In this document: positions 45,701 to 58,900 of the stretch, in pieces
How the letters are laid out: the number at the start of each line of letters is the position of its first letter
Position numbering within the stretch: the stretch's first letter is position 1
DNA from: Panicum virgatum
Taxonomy: Eukaryota > Streptophyta > Magnoliopsida > Poales > Poaceae
Reading direction: 5' to 3'
NCBI RefSeq assembly: GCF_016808335.1
Contig: NC_053149.1
Span: forward strand, 40,502,118-40,566,117
Length of the DNA stretch: 64,000 bases
Translations under genes and position numbers: made by a program
The notes under the pieces: model-generated
The model's database searches: none
What the model was told of the DNA's origin: nothing
The model's input: the letters and a program-made list of their open reading frames with translations, nothing else

Positions 45701-46697
45701 CTGGAAGTCCATGCAAAAGAATAAAGATGATACGCGCAGCTTCCAACATGGTTCCGGTGGAGAACTCAAGCTCAAAGTGTTTTTAACTTTTGAAAAGTTT
45801 AAATTCACCACTGTAGTAGGATCACAGGAATCTTCTTTCCTTGCACTTTAGAAAAGTTTTAATTCACTACTCCTTAATTGGCTTTCATGACATTTTTTGG
45901 GGAAAAGGAACAAATTAAAATTTATTGAGAACCACCCTGTTGTACTGTAGTAACTGTACTACGTGCATCGCAGAAGGACAAGACGACGGTGCTGATCAAC
46001 GCGGCGAGCTTCCTGAAGACGCTGGAGGCGCAGGTCTCGGAGCTGGAGGAGAAGAACACCAAGCTGGAGAGATACGTCCCCCGCGAGGGCGCCGGCAGCG
46101 GCGCCACCGCGGCGGCGCACCGGAGAGCCAAGGTCCGTATCAGCAGGACGGGGCCGGACGAGCGGCAGGTGAGCCTGATGGTGATGGTGATGGTGGAGTG
46201 CGACATCGTGGACCTGGTGCTGCACCTCCTCGAGTGCCTCCGGTGGATGAGCGGAGTGAGCGTGCTGTCCGTCGACGCCGACACCTACTCGCCGCAGGCG
46301 CTGCTCAAGGCCCGCGCCAACATCAAGCTGCAGATCATGGTAAAGCCCTTTGCTAGCTGATGACAATCTCGATGCTACAAATTTTCTTTGACAAAGAAAA
46401 GAAAAGGAAAAAAGGTAGAGTTAGGTCCAATTTGGAATAGTCCTTGGATTAGTTCTGCTTGACTGCTTCATTAGTTACAGCCTGACCCTGACTGCTTCAT
46501 TAGTTCTTCAAGGAAGCAAGCAAGCAATAGTCCTTGGATTGACGTCTCTGCCTTTGTGATCACCGCAGGACGACTGCGACTGCTGGGACGAGGCGCTGTT
46601 CCACGAGGCGATGACGAAGGCCGTGCACGAGGCGACCTCGTCTCCCTCCTCCTCCTCCTCCTGCGCCGCCCCGGCCCCGCTCGTGGCCGCGGCCTAG
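42741..46697 (+). CDS. bHLH transcription factor (bHLH041-like), four exons
   Basis: Exons 42741-42847, 42959-43700, 45974-46339 and 46569-46697 join in frame at GT...AG borders into 447 residues. Residues 1-250 are Ala/Ser/Asp/Pro-rich, as in activation regions. The basic region and helix 1 (about 255-283) read YHMMSERKRREKLNDSF and RCLLPPCSK. His, Glu and Arg fall at the usual DNA-contact spacing for G-box binding. Helix 2 (284-310) reads KDKTTVLINAASFLKTLEAQ, followed by VSELEEKNTKLE, a short coiled coil. Residues about 330-440 form an ACT-like tail (RQVSLMVMVMVECDIVDLVL, then ALLKARANIKLQIM). The Cys in RCLLPP, where relatives usually have Ser, is unusual. Intron 2 (2273 bases) splits the domain between helices and holds a hAT MITE. 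Known: nuclear dimeric regulators. Closest named relatives I recall are bHLH041-like proteins; targets cannot be read from the sequence. Confidence 0.88.
43775..43984. mobile_element. hAT-type MITE in bHLH intron 2
   Basis: Starts CAGGGCTTTTAATTCCGG and ends ATTGTGAACCCTG. It is 210 bases, flanked by perfect 8-base repeats CTACTTAC at 43767-43774 and 43985-43992. The insertion lies 75 bases after the exon 2 donor. The interior repeats CCGATAAAACCG-type phrases. No coding capacity. Confidence 0.9.
43993..45973. other. rest of bHLH intron 2, no element resolved
   Basis: AT-rich. A 20-base phrase with CATAGAACTTTTTTAT occurs twice (near 44200 and 44255). The stretch 45300-45850 has codon-like texture in places (IAFFIDIPIDKVPLIWKSMQ on the plus strand) but no recognisable protein, and may be a decayed transposon piece. 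The acceptor CATCGCAG at 45966-45973 is clear. Confidence 0.4.
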
Positions 46698-47123
46698 CTA
46701 GGCAGGAGCAGGGCCGGGCACGTGGGCCTCGGTTTCTTCCGCGCCACGGGTTGGCTGTGAAGCGACCGGTTCAATCATCGATCGCCATGCGCGCGAGCTC
46801 CCTCCGGTCCGTATTGCGGGCTCATCGATCGGCAGTCATTGTTGGCCGTTGAAGGGGTAAAACTAAACGCAGTAGCGGCGCCGGTGACGGACGATGATCG
46901 AGTTCGCATGCGGTTCTCCTGTATGCCATGGGCGGGTTAATTAATTAGTCTATGATTAGCAAAGTGTAAGAAGCCCTGTGGTTGCCCTAGCGCGGTCAGA
47001 GAGGTTGCAGATGATGATGGTATTCCGAGGTTTTAGGTTGTGTGATGCATAGCTAGTAATCGGTATTCAGTAGTAGTATGTTGGCATTTGGAACACCAAG
47101 TAGTAGTGGATGGATTTTGTACA
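46698..47123 (+). other. bHLH 3' UTR and downstream DNA
   Basis: Follows the TAG at 46695-46697. GC content falls steadily. No canonical AATAAA stands out, and the poly(A) site cannot be placed. Nothing else is seen. Confidence 0.4.
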
Positions 47124-47690
47124 TAGGAAACGAAGTTCCCATGACAATGAGCAGTTCATATATGAAGAAACGTGCACACGCGGAAGGAATCAAGTTCAGC
47201 GCTCCTCAAACATTCTTTAGATAACTTTTTAAAAATTGTATATTTTTTGGGAAAAAGTATTTGAATATTTTCAAAAAAATAATATTTAATTAGAAAGTGT
47301 ATTAATTTTATTCGAAAAAATTATATATTTTCTTAAATATTAAATATATTTTTCGAAAATGCTATTTATATTTTTGTAAAAGTTCATAAAATAAATTTTA
47401 TGGATAAACATTCCCAACATAGTGCAAAATTTCCAAAGCTTCTCATGGTTCTTGCAAAATCATCACCTTATAGGATGATTATCTGGACCAAGAAATAGAA
47501 TTTAAGTTTGCACAGTTTAAAACAATTTTTAAGACGAGAGAAAAGGAATTGAATAAACTCAGTTCCTTTATGATTCTCAAAATAGCATAGGATTCCCAGC
47601 CAAAAAGGAAAACAAAAGCAGGAAGGAAAATGGCATATAACATTAGAGGCAAACGACCTCTCATAGAGGCATAGAGCCCAAGAATGTCAA
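47124..47690. repeat. diverged copy of the region just downstream of the SCD1-like stop
   Basis: Corresponds in order and orientation to 49571-49963. Shared landmarks include ACATAGGAAACRAAG, GTTCATAT(A/G)TGAAGAAACGTGCAC-type sequence, CTTACAAAATCATC-type sequence, an AAAAGGAATTG / AAAAAGAACAG A-rich run and GCATATAACATTAGAGGCA versus CCGTACAACATCACAGGCA. This copy has an extra AT-rich insertion at about 47230-47400. The minus-strand frames of both copies share (L)PxMLYxIF, but they lie outside the coding exons. Confidence 0.65.
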
Positions 47691-48189
47691 AAACCATCTA
47701 AAAAGCCTCATCATCCTTCTATCAGTTGTAGCATTACGCTCAAATGGCCATATGATGTGATTTGTCTACCATAACTGAACCCTGTCCTTTTTCCTTTTTT
47801 GTGCTTTACAACAGCACCTTATTAAATGATGCAAACATTAGGATTTTAGTTAAAAATATATATTTTTTAATTGTAAACGCACTTATGCGACATGGGCAAG
47901 CAATTTTTTGCTGTGCTAATCTATTGACAGCATAAAACTTAAGACCAGGGAGCTTGAGGTTCCAACTGCATGAATAGCACTTTAGACTGACAATAGGGAA
48001 AGGATCTTAAATTTTAGTCTAGATAATCTAAGAGCCAGAGCTTCTTATACAATTGTAAGCTAAAAATATATAAGAGCTAAGTTGGATCGTGAAGGGAGTA
48101 CTAATTCATGATCAATTACCATCCGTACGTATGCGTGAGCATGTGCAAACCCTAATGTGTGCTCGCACCGTGGACCCCCTCGTTCCCTG
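47691..48189. other. intergenic with a dispersed-repeat match
   Basis: No gene. 47980-48115 resembles 41030-41150 in the same orientation. It lies just upstream of the LINE remnant. Confidence 0.4.
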
Positions 48190-49572
48190 TTGTAGGCGGC
48201 TCAAGTACAAGCAGGTTAAGATGGTGGGCATACCAGATCCTTGGATCCCAAGGGGTTGCACTAGAAGACCGGCCAGCCCTCGCGCTCGCGGATCATCCAT
48301 CCTTTCCAAAGTTTCAGAACTTATTGATCCTCATACTGATAGCTGGGATGAGCAACTTGTAAGAGACACATTTTGGCCTGAGGATGCAGAGGAAATACTT
48401 AGAATCCTAGTGAATCAGGATCTGCAAGACTAGCCAGCATGGCATTATGATCAAGCAGGCACATTTTCGGTGAAGTCTGCTTATAAACTAGCTGTCCAGT
48501 TGCTAGAGCAGGAGACAGGGAGAGATGCTAATTCATCCAATGCTGATGTGCTGAGTGATGTACAGTTCAAATGGCACAAGATTTGGCAAATGAAGGTCCC
48601 AAACAAAGTCAAAATATTTATTTGGCGGTTTGCTCATGATAGTTTGCCTGTACGCAGGAACATATCAAGAAGGGGTGTAAAAATTGATACTGTGTGCCCA
48701 GTGTGCAAGCGACAAAATGAAGATTGTGGTCATCTTTTTTTCAAATGTAAGGGCGTGAGGGAATGCTGGATATTAATGGGCTTGGAGGACATTAGGAATG
48801 TCTTGCTGTCTGCCAGTTCAGGAAAAGAGGTGATACAGACAATATGGAATCTGAACCAGGAGTTGCAGTTAAAAGTTCTTATTTTACTTTGGAGATGGTG
48901 GTTTGCTAGAAACAAAGCCAATGCAGGAGATAAAATGGCAAGTCCTGGGGAGGTCTGTAGCTCAATTACGTACTTGTTGATGGAGTTCAAGAAGCTTGAC
49001 AACCAACAAAAGCAAGAGAAGCAGAAAATACAAATGAAGTGGAAAGCTCCCCCTGCTGACTATTACAAACTGAATATTGATGCTTCCTTTGATCCCAAAA
49101 CGAGGAGTGGTGGCTGGGGTTATATAGCGCGAAATAGTGAAGGTGATTTCTTGGATGGTGGAGCTGGGAACATAATACGTGTCCGATGCCTTTCAAGCTG
49201 AAGCTATTGCTGCACTGCAGGCCGTGCAGAGGGCAGCTCAACTTGGCATGTCGTGTATTATCCTGGAAACGGATGCAACTAATCTGGGCAAAGCACTAAC
49301 TACAAAGGAGCTTGATCGTAGTGCAAATGGATCTTTATTTAGGCAGATTAGAGATCTTTTGATCAATGCATTTTCTTTTTATATAATCTCTGTTTGTCCT
49401 AGGACCTGTAACAAAGTGGCAGACAAGCTTGCTGTATATGGTGCGAATATTGTACTTTCTGGCTCATATGAGTTCTTGAGTGCACCAGACTTTGTTTCTG
49501 ATCTGGTCTCCGGCGATAAGCATGGAGACGGTGTTTAATGGGAATGCATGCTTCCCTGATCAAAAAAAAAAA
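48190..49572 (+). pseudogene. 5'-truncated LINE (non-LTR retrotransposon): zinc-binding and RNase H regions
   Basis: The first part encodes DPWIPRG and VSELIDPHTDSWDEQLVRDT, the region just before the zinc-binding domain of plant LINE reverse transcriptases. It is followed by SVKSAYKLAVQLLE and the zf-RVT signature (KVPNKVKIFIWRFAHDSLPV, then CPVCKRQNEDCGHLFFKC). Then comes an RNase H-like domain with NIDASFDPKTRSGGWGYIAR, AEAIAALQAV and ETDATNLGKAL, carrying the expected Asp, Glu and Asp. A TAG at 48431-48433 interrupts the frame, and a +1 shift near 49180 moves it. The element ends with GATC and an 11-12 base A run at about 49562-49572, the LINE tail. The polymerase and endonuclease are missing. 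Not functional. Confidence 0.88.
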
Positions 49573-49963
49573 CATAGGAAACAAAGCTCCCATTTCTTAG
49601 TTCATATGGAGAAATGTGCACCCATGAAAGGGATGTACTACATTCGTTTGCATTAGTAGTAGGCTAGTAGCTCAAAACTGCTCGAGTTTCTCATAGTTCT
49701 TACAAAATCATCGCCGCATAGGGCAACCTGAACCCAAAAATGTAGTAAACAAAACTTTACAATATACACCAATCATGTACAAAATGGGACAGTTTTCGAA
49801 ACGAGAAAGAAAAAGAACAGAACAAAGTCAGTCCCTTTCTTATCCTCGAGAGCATAGAAATTCCTAGCTAAAAGGAGGGCAAAGAACAAGATGAAAATGC
49901 CGTACAACATCACAGGCAATTGCCTTCTTTTTACATTAACAAATATAAAACCTAGCATGAGTT
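49571..49963. repeat. SCD1-like 3' flank (second member of the duplicated pair)
   Basis: Lies immediately after the stop of the SCD1-like gene on its transcribed strand, so at least part should be its 3' UTR. It corresponds to 47124-47690, and the LINE remnant sits between the copies. Confidence 0.65.
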
Positions 49964-52900
49964 CTAGATACTTGTGGTCGCATCCCAAAGCCGAAGAAGT
50001 CCATTGCGACCACCACTGCATATTCTTTTCCTATCCAGATCTGATGCTATACACCTCACCTGCAACAGGGGACATTTAGAACACCACAGAAGGAAAAATT
50101 ACAGCTGCTCAGAACACAAGAACAATGATCCATGATGAGTTAACATGACCCTTAACTAGCCATGATCAGTGATCTCCTACAAATGAGTTCATGTCCAAGT
50201 ATAGCAAACACCACAGATCTTAATCTTACTACATACCTATAAACATGCTTAGAGAAGTTACATAAATACTGTACAATTAGCTTAAATAAATCATGCCCTT
50301 AAATTTGATTCATTAAAATAGTAGTGAACATTAAAAGATCATCGCCGGTGGTTACCAACTCAAATATAGGACATTCTTTCCAAAGGAACTTAGTTTTACA
50401 TGCTGTATATAATTATAATGTGTAGGATCTTCTAATGGGTCATCGATATAGTGGATTGGCTCTATACAGAACTGTTAATTTTGCAATGTTGCGGCAGGGG
50501 ATACCAATAATCTACCCAGCTAGAAGTCACACTAGGCAGGTCCATACTGGAAAACATATTGGCAACAAATGAGCTAAACAAAGCAATGTGTGGACGATAA
50601 AATGAGACACATACCACAGCAGCAGTTTTCTGGGGAGTTCTGTAAAGCTGCCATCCTGCAGCTTTTGATCCTGCATTTGAGAAACCACCAAATCTTTCTT
50701 GCGGCCGATGGAAAAGAGACATAGAATTATCAGCAGCGCCAATTCCTAGCCAGTGATCACCGGCACTAATGGACAGAACCGATGCTGTGTGAAGTGTCAG
50801 ATTCTTTACACATTTTATTCCTCCTACATAAGAGAATGAAATCATTTAGTTGTAAAAGAAAACAGAAAAGAAAATGAATAACATGGCCATGCAACAAATG
50901 AAAGTAAGTTATTAAAGAGGAACCCCTCTCAAGTCATAAGATTGGATACTGCAAAGATTGAATGGTAGTAGTCACAGCTAGGGATAAACATTTTTGGGTT
51001 TGAGAAATTTCCCTACCCCCACCAGTTTTTATTATCTGGTAAACTAGTATCTCCCCAAACGTTTTTAGAAGTTTCTATCCTACCCTGCTAGGTAAATCTA
51101 GATAACTTTGTATCCATCATGGCATAAGTGATTATTGGTAAAACCAAGATAAATAGCATTTTATGTGTGGCTATATGGTACATAACCACAAATCCCCCTT
51201 TAAAATTGACTTCTAGTGCAGAATCCATATTATGACATGTCATCTCTAAACGACAACAACTGGATCGATTACATTAGAATATTAACAGATTAATCTTAAA
51301 TAGCTTAGAGGCACCTCTTTACTATAGCACCCTATTGCAAATTGTATCATGTTTTCATGAAAGGCACTTTTCACTGAAAAACCCATTTAGATTGCACCCT
51401 TTAGAATTTATAATCTTGAGGTGTTGATAGACATCACTCAAACATCCCACAGCAAAGCATGCACATGCGCTAGTTCCCAAAAATAGGAACAAAAGCATCA
51501 ATGAGGTGGACTGGAATTAGTTTTACAATCACTAAGACCTCACCTTCATTTTCCCAAAATCGTATGAGCCCATCAGACGAACCTGGAATAAGTTAAGAAT
51601 CGGAATCGTATGAGATGCAGATTATTTGGATATATATAGCCACATTTCAGTCTGCCCTATTGTTAAAACGAGACATAGTCACATACCAGTAATAATTCCT
51701 TTATCTGAAGGTGAGTATTCAACGCAGAGTATGGGACCAGCATGGCATGCTAACACTGCATCGCATGTTCCCCGGTTAAGGGACCACACTCTAGCAGTCC
51801 AATCATCACTCCCCGTTATTATGGTTTCTCCATTCATTTTCATTGATCTTTAGCCAACAAGACTTTATGTCAGAATCACATATGCCGGTAAACAAGAAGG
51901 CTTCAAAATTCAACATAGAAATTACCTTATCCACTTTGTATGCCCTTGAAGCTTGAACATCTGCTTACTGGAGCGAATATCCCAGACATGCACCATTCTG
52001 GTTGGATAAACTTTTCAGAATAAATGCAGCCCCCATAAAAATTCAAAAAATTAAGTATCCAAATTCCTATTAGGGTACATACACATCTCTTCCAGCAGCT
52101 GCCAGAATTCCAGTGGAATCATCATATTCCATACAGAGAACAGCACTTTGACAACGACCCACGGTAGCAACACAAGTATCAGTCCGGACATCCCACATCT
52201 TCACAGTACCATCATGGGATGCAGTAAGGACACGTTCTCCTGAGAGCATCCGGACTGAACTAACCTATATCCATATTGAACACATTCATGTTTCATAGTT
52301 ACTAAGGAGGGGCAATGAAAATGTTAAAATGAATCTACAGCTATTTGTAAGATCCTCACCGGTGCCTCATGGCCCTTAAGCTCTTCTAAAAGCTTAAAAG
52401 TCTGCTTATCCCAGACAATGACAGACTGATCATCACCTGCAGAAACTATTTTACCACGATCTGAACTGATTGTTCGAATTGTCCTGCACATATTGAAGAA
52501 ATTGACACATAAATTCAGTGAACAAAGTGAATGAAATGGACAATCTACAATTATCTCAAGAATGGTACAAGAGCAACAAGAAAAGGCAAATCCCTTGAAG
52601 ATCTATCTCAATTCAATTAATTCCTAGAAGCACCATACAGTGCATTAACCAACAACCACAGAAAACATTGCCAACACTTTATAATAAAAGATGGTTCATC
52701 AAATGGATAGCTTTACCCTATGATTCATAAGGCAAAACAGGTATTTTGGTCCCTCAACTTTATCCTAAGGATCAAGTTCGTCCCTCAACTTTCAAATTGG
52801 TCAATATAGTCCCTCAACTTTTGTTTTCAGATCAAACTCGTCCTTATGCTGATATTATGATCCATAGTATGAGATGCAAAAGTCCTTTGTATCCTTGGTT

Positions 52901-55900
52901 TCTTTTTCCCCTCATCAATTTAGTGTCACCATTCGCTCAACTTTCCACAACATTTTATATGGTAGTACGTAGTTAAGCAAAAGTAGTTTTAATTTTACTC
53001 TCCATAAGTCTGCAATACAATATGATACATGCATAAATAAAATTCTATGTTCCAAATTAAACACTTTGTGATGTTCACCTCCTAAATGAATTTAGAAGGG
53101 GAAGGAGCCAAGGGCAACGAGAACTTTTTGCACAAATCTTTTGTTATTATGGAGTATAATATCAGCATAAGGATGAGTTTGATCCAAAAATGAAAGTTGA
53201 GGGACTATATTGGTCTATTTTAAAGTTGAGGGATGAACTTGACCCTCGAATCAAAGTTGAGGGACTAAAAAGACTATTTTGCCGATTCATAACATCAACC
53301 ATTGTATATCCCTTGGATCATATCAACATTATTTTAGACATTTAAATAACCATGCTTAATACTTGACAGGGATAAAATGTCACCAATAAAAGTTCAATGT
53401 AATGGGTTTAACCGCTAAAATATAACCCCCAATAAATCACATTTCTTGAAAATGTTTGTCTAAAAGATGCAATTCAAGTTGCATCAATTTATAAGTCAGC
53501 TCCAGATACTTGCAATTATGTAACATCCTTAAACCAGTAAAAAGAGATCATTCGATAATTATTTTAAATCCATGTTGTGTCTAGGTTGTGAAAAATTATA
53601 GCTAGCTTATAAGGTGTTTAACTGCAATAGGATCGAAGTGGGAATTTAGTATTTTGTGCAGTTAACCATTAAATCTAATAATTTTGATGATGGCTTCTAC
53701 CTCGTATGCCCTTTAAGTGTTGCTCGAAGTTCAGAACCACGCAAACTTGGATCCCAAATTTTTACCTGTGAAATGTACAAAACAATCTAAATGTTCAATG
53801 TCCACATCAAAGACAGACAAAGGTATGTTGTAATTTAGCATAGCTATTAATTCTAATACCGAGGAATGTTCGGAACATGGCCAATTAACCATATAACAAC
53901 ACTATTAAATCAAAGACGGATAAATATATATATTGGAATAAACACAATTACCAATAATTTTCAATAAAGTGCACATAAACAATGAATGATAAATGTAGCC
54001 TTTGATAGCATTAAAATGAAGGTAACAAACAAGTGGTATGCAAATTCCACAGTAATTTTCAGCTGACAAGAATTATTAACAACCTCCAAACAAGTTGTAG
54101 TCCGTCTCTTATAAAATAAATGTGACTATAGCATTCAAATGTTGTTTCTTAGACATGCCATTCTACAATTTTGTGAAGGCTTCTTACACTTTTTTGTTTT
54201 AATAATTCGACCTATGTTGTGGTCTTGGGCTCTTGGCATCTAAAACTGTACATTTGAACCAAACTTATAATACCATTAATTTACTACTACATTTATGGAA
54301 TTTGTCGGACTCGGACATGTGTTTATTGGTAGCTAATGCATCTATTATGCATGTTGGAGCTGGTGTATTTACTGTTATCAAGCCATTCAAGAAAGTAGTT
54401 TAGTCTTTCACATTAGTTTCCTTGATTCATATGTGAAACGTTAGAAACTTATTATTGTGTATTTGAAAATGAAGCAAATACTTAGTGTGAGGTAATGCTA
54501 TCTTTTCTCAAAAACATTGAACTCTTTAATGTGGACAGATGCTAGCCTTTCTCAACACAAATAAAACCCATAGCTGCCATTGAATGTGTCACGATTAGCA
54601 GAAGTCAACCCAATTTCCATACTGATTCTTAATTTAGTGTTAATCCAACTACCTTCTCTTACAAAGTTTTCCTGTTTGATGTTGGAAATTGGAGAATATA
54701 AGTATTATTAGCATATAAGTGAACTGTGATGCTTGAGCAAGTATTGCAAACAGTATAACAGCATAAGCTTCAAGCTAACCGTGCAATCTGTGCTTCCACT
54801 GATGAAAAAGCCAGCATCTTCACGATCACCAACTAGATCCCAGACCTCCTTTCTTGTTACGCAATGAAGAGCAGTGATAGCACCTGTATGTCCTCTAAGG
54901 GTCCTCATGTTTGTTTGAGTTTTCTTTTGTGCAGCAGATATGTCAGTTTTGCCCGTAGTAGCAACAGCATTTGTATCATCTGAAAGAATACAGCAAGATT
55001 ATACTATAAGATATATTGTGTTAGTGTCCTCAGATGGTAGTAGCTGAAAACTTACTTGCTCTGTTGAATGAGCTCGTTCTTAAACTTCTGTCTCTGCTGA
55101 ACATACTATGCACCCAACTTCGGCCCAACCCAGATGCTTCAGCAGGTTGTTGGCTTTCATCAGACACATCAATCGCATGAGGTGAAGCCATGCCATATGA
55201 TTGCAGTGGCTGGCTTTTCCCTGTAGCAACCCCCCAATAGCCAATGCGGAGTTGTTGCAGATGTGTGAGCAATGCTCTAAGTTTGATCTGAGGAAGTTTA
55301 AAGGAAATATAAGAAAACAGGTGTGTAAAGTAACAAATTCCAAATGGTGAAAGTTACAGTTCGACTTACAAGCTGCTTATAACCCAAGTTATTTCTCTCA
55401 GCTATTTTCTCAATCATATTCCAAGAATCAATGTCAGGTAATCCCAATCCAGCCTTCATTATTTAGTACAAGACAGTAAGTTAGGGGCAGTCGAATTGAG
55501 TTCTTTTGGAAAGAACATAAGATGAAAGCATTCAAGTACCATGTGAGTTGCCATGACAATGAGTTGTGCAGTAACTAATGTTACATAGTTTGTTGACCTG
55601 AAGAACAGAAGAATAAAGATAAGATAACACAGCATATGAAATCTTCCTAAAATTCTTCGTTGCAACTATACTAGAACTTTTTTCCATACAAATAAACAAT
55701 CGATCCACACTGTTGAACCAGCTTAATCTAATATTATAAATGAGAAAGTGAAAATAAATGTAAATTTAAAGTCTCATTGCACAAAGCTGTGCATCTATAC
55801 TGAGAATACGATTCTTTCCTGGGCAGGGAATTAAGGAAGATATATCAGTATATCACAGAAATACAAAGTCTCAACTTACTTGTTGGAACAATTTTCCATC

Positions 55901-58900
55901 AAATATTCAAAGTAGAAATCCCAGAAGCTGTAAGAGAAGCAGTCACATGTCATAATCGAACACCCAAATTGTAAGACTTGAAAATAAATCAATAAATAAG
56001 AGCAGGAGTCACAAACTTCTAAACTGGTGTGATCATTTGGAAGAAAAAAAAAGTCATATATAATCAACAGATCAAAAGAGTAGTAGTTGGTGATTTGAAC
56101 TTTGCTACTGGGACAGTGATCTCCACAAATAAATTAAATACTAGTGCTTCTGTTGATAGGCATATTTGTTTGAACTTCATGCAGCTTCTTTTCATTATGT
56201 TCCCTTTTAATAGTAGTGTTGTTTTGTGCAAACATTGTCCCAACTTCTTTCAGTTTTTGTGCAAAATCATAGTAGCATTATTTAGTGTTTCTAAAACTGG
56301 ATAATATTACACGTTAATGTGTCTTCGAGTCCGTGTGGCAACACTTAAGGAGAATGGCACGGCAAACAGAATGCAGATGCCTAGTTTGTTGCTTCAACAG
56401 GGCACAGATAAAGGTGTGATTAAGGTTTCGAAAACCAGATCAGCACATACCAATCAAGAAAACGGCATCCATTCACCAAATACTTGCAGTACAAGTATTA
56501 TATAAGTATAGTCAACATAAGCATTTTGAACAATTACAGGAATTTTTTTCTAGAATACGCAAGAGAGCTGCACATCATTTAATTAAAAAAGAAACTAGTT
56601 GCATAATTTTCATGTCCTGTCTCCTGTGACCGACAAACATGATTGTCCTCTGACAGTTCCAAGGTACTGATTATAGATTAACTTTTGTATAAACTTTCTT
56701 AGAGCTGAAAAGTTCCAAGGTAAATGGCAAGATCAGCATTATTGGAGCAAAGAGCCTATCAATGCATGAGCAATTGATTTACAATGAACATGAGAATCAA
56801 GCTAGAGTTCAAAACAGAATTGATCAGGTTATCTCGCACTATGTATGACATACCGAAGCTCCTCCCATACTGACAAGGATAAGAGATGACGCTGAACGTA
56901 GTCTTGAACATTGTTTGGATCTTTCCTGTACATTTCGGCAGAAACTTCAAGAGCATCTCTAATGGTTGCCAGGTCATTGCGGGAGTTGGCGAGAGTTATA
57001 GCCATCTTGAGCTGCACGCGCAAAAATCAATGAGGTGGTTTCATATTGCTAACTCTGCAAGCATATAAAACATGAATTTCATAACCCCACAAAATAGACA
57101 TGTAGTACATTACGAATAGCAAGTGTAGAACAGATATGGCATAGAAAATCAGATATGGAAAGGCCTAGCATCAGAATGAGATGTTTAAAAAAAAGGAACT
57201 AAAGTTTTCAACTAACCCAAACGAACATACAGGTACTCCCAGCATTTCAAAATACAAGGTGTATTTTGACTCAGTGGTGTCCAGAACCGAACTGTAAAGA
57301 GGGGTAGAGGTAGACCTAAACTGACTTGGGATGAGTCAGTTAAGAGAGACCTTAAGAATTGGAATATCTCTAAAGAGGTAGCTTTGAATAGGAGCGCTTG
57401 GAGACTAGCTATCAGTGTGCCTGAACCGTGACCTTTGTTTCTTTGGGTTTCATCTCTAGCCTACCCCAACTTGCTTGGGACAAAAGGCTATGTTGTTGTT
57501 ATTGTTGTGGTGGTGTCCAGAACCAAACTGTGATACTTATTGGTGATATCTGCACAAGACATTGGCATGTTGTGCAATTGTGATACTTAGTGGTGATATC
57601 ATGGCTGCTAGGATGTTGTGCAATTGTGATGGCTGGTACATAAGTAAACTGACAAGCCAGCTGGTGATACTCATCAAGTTTTCCAAGATAATGTAAATAT
57701 AACACGTGTGAGAGGTGGAGATGTTACCGGTAAACCAGCTTTTATCTGGTTCGATTTCTTGCAAAATATTACTCAGTTTCTTTTTGTAAGGTCCGCACGC
57801 ATTTCAAGATTTAAACTTTGGAATTTTTCACTAATTGCTACTAAAGCAGTGTGCCGATATTGTGATACATAAATAAGCCATTAGATACATATTATGATCA
57901 TGATATTGTTGTTTTTTAGTATATATATTATAGAAGAATTGCAAATAGGGAATTAGAAAACTCACCAATTCTTTTACAGCAATAAACTGCTCATCAGTCA
58001 AGCGGCATTGCCAGCCCTACAAATATAGTAAAGCAAGATATAAAGTGAATTATAAAGTGGCAGCGTAGAGATTCACGAATTGTAACATCCAAAGATCCAT
58101 ATTACCGAATGAATATGCTCTCTGATGCATTCAACAAAGCCACTTCCCCCAATGCCTTCTGCATCAGACTCAATCAAGGCTGCAAAAAGAATTTAGAAAA
58201 CAAATTACATGGATGATATGAAAGGTATAGAAAATAGTAAACTGAAACTTCACTGTACCTAGGATTGTGCCATATTCAAAAGATGAGAGAGGATCCTCAG
58301 TTGCCCCAAGTCTCAGAAGACGAAGCCAGAGTCCCTGGAGATAAAATGCATACTTTTAGTAGTGACATGCTTACAATGTGCATAGTACATACATAATCAT
58401 CAAGCATTTGCATTTTGCACATCAACCAATAACACAATAGTAGTAATTATGTCTGCCCTATATAGGAACAGATAATAAGAACAGCACTACATATTTAACA
58501 GATGAGTTTGTGGTAGCCTACATAAAACATTTGCAGAAAAATAAGACAGCAAAAAATAGCATTTTAAAAGTGCAAGCTATAAGCCTATAATGAATGTATT
58601 GCTTGGGCTATAAGCCTATAATGAATGTATTGCTTGTGGGCCTCAGAAACAACCCAACAATACAGAACTAAATTTATGCCACTGCAAAAACACAGTTATA
58701 TCGGTAGTCAATAGTGTCATCTAAACATCTTATGCTACTCTAGGTTGGACCCATGGTTGGGTTTTCGTTTGACAAGAGTTCAAACGATAAAAGACTCTTA
58801 ATTCAAATAAAAGTTCAAAATAATCAACCAAATAGTCAAACCTTTCAGAATCTAGGTTTATCGATTTCTCCAATAACTCATTACAAAATCTCTAAATTAA

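Noticed and set aside
49773..50021. Hydrophobic 82-residue frame on the minus strand
   Set aside because: It overlaps the last SCD1-like exon in another frame and the downstream flank; the hydrophobicity reflects T-rich UTR DNA.
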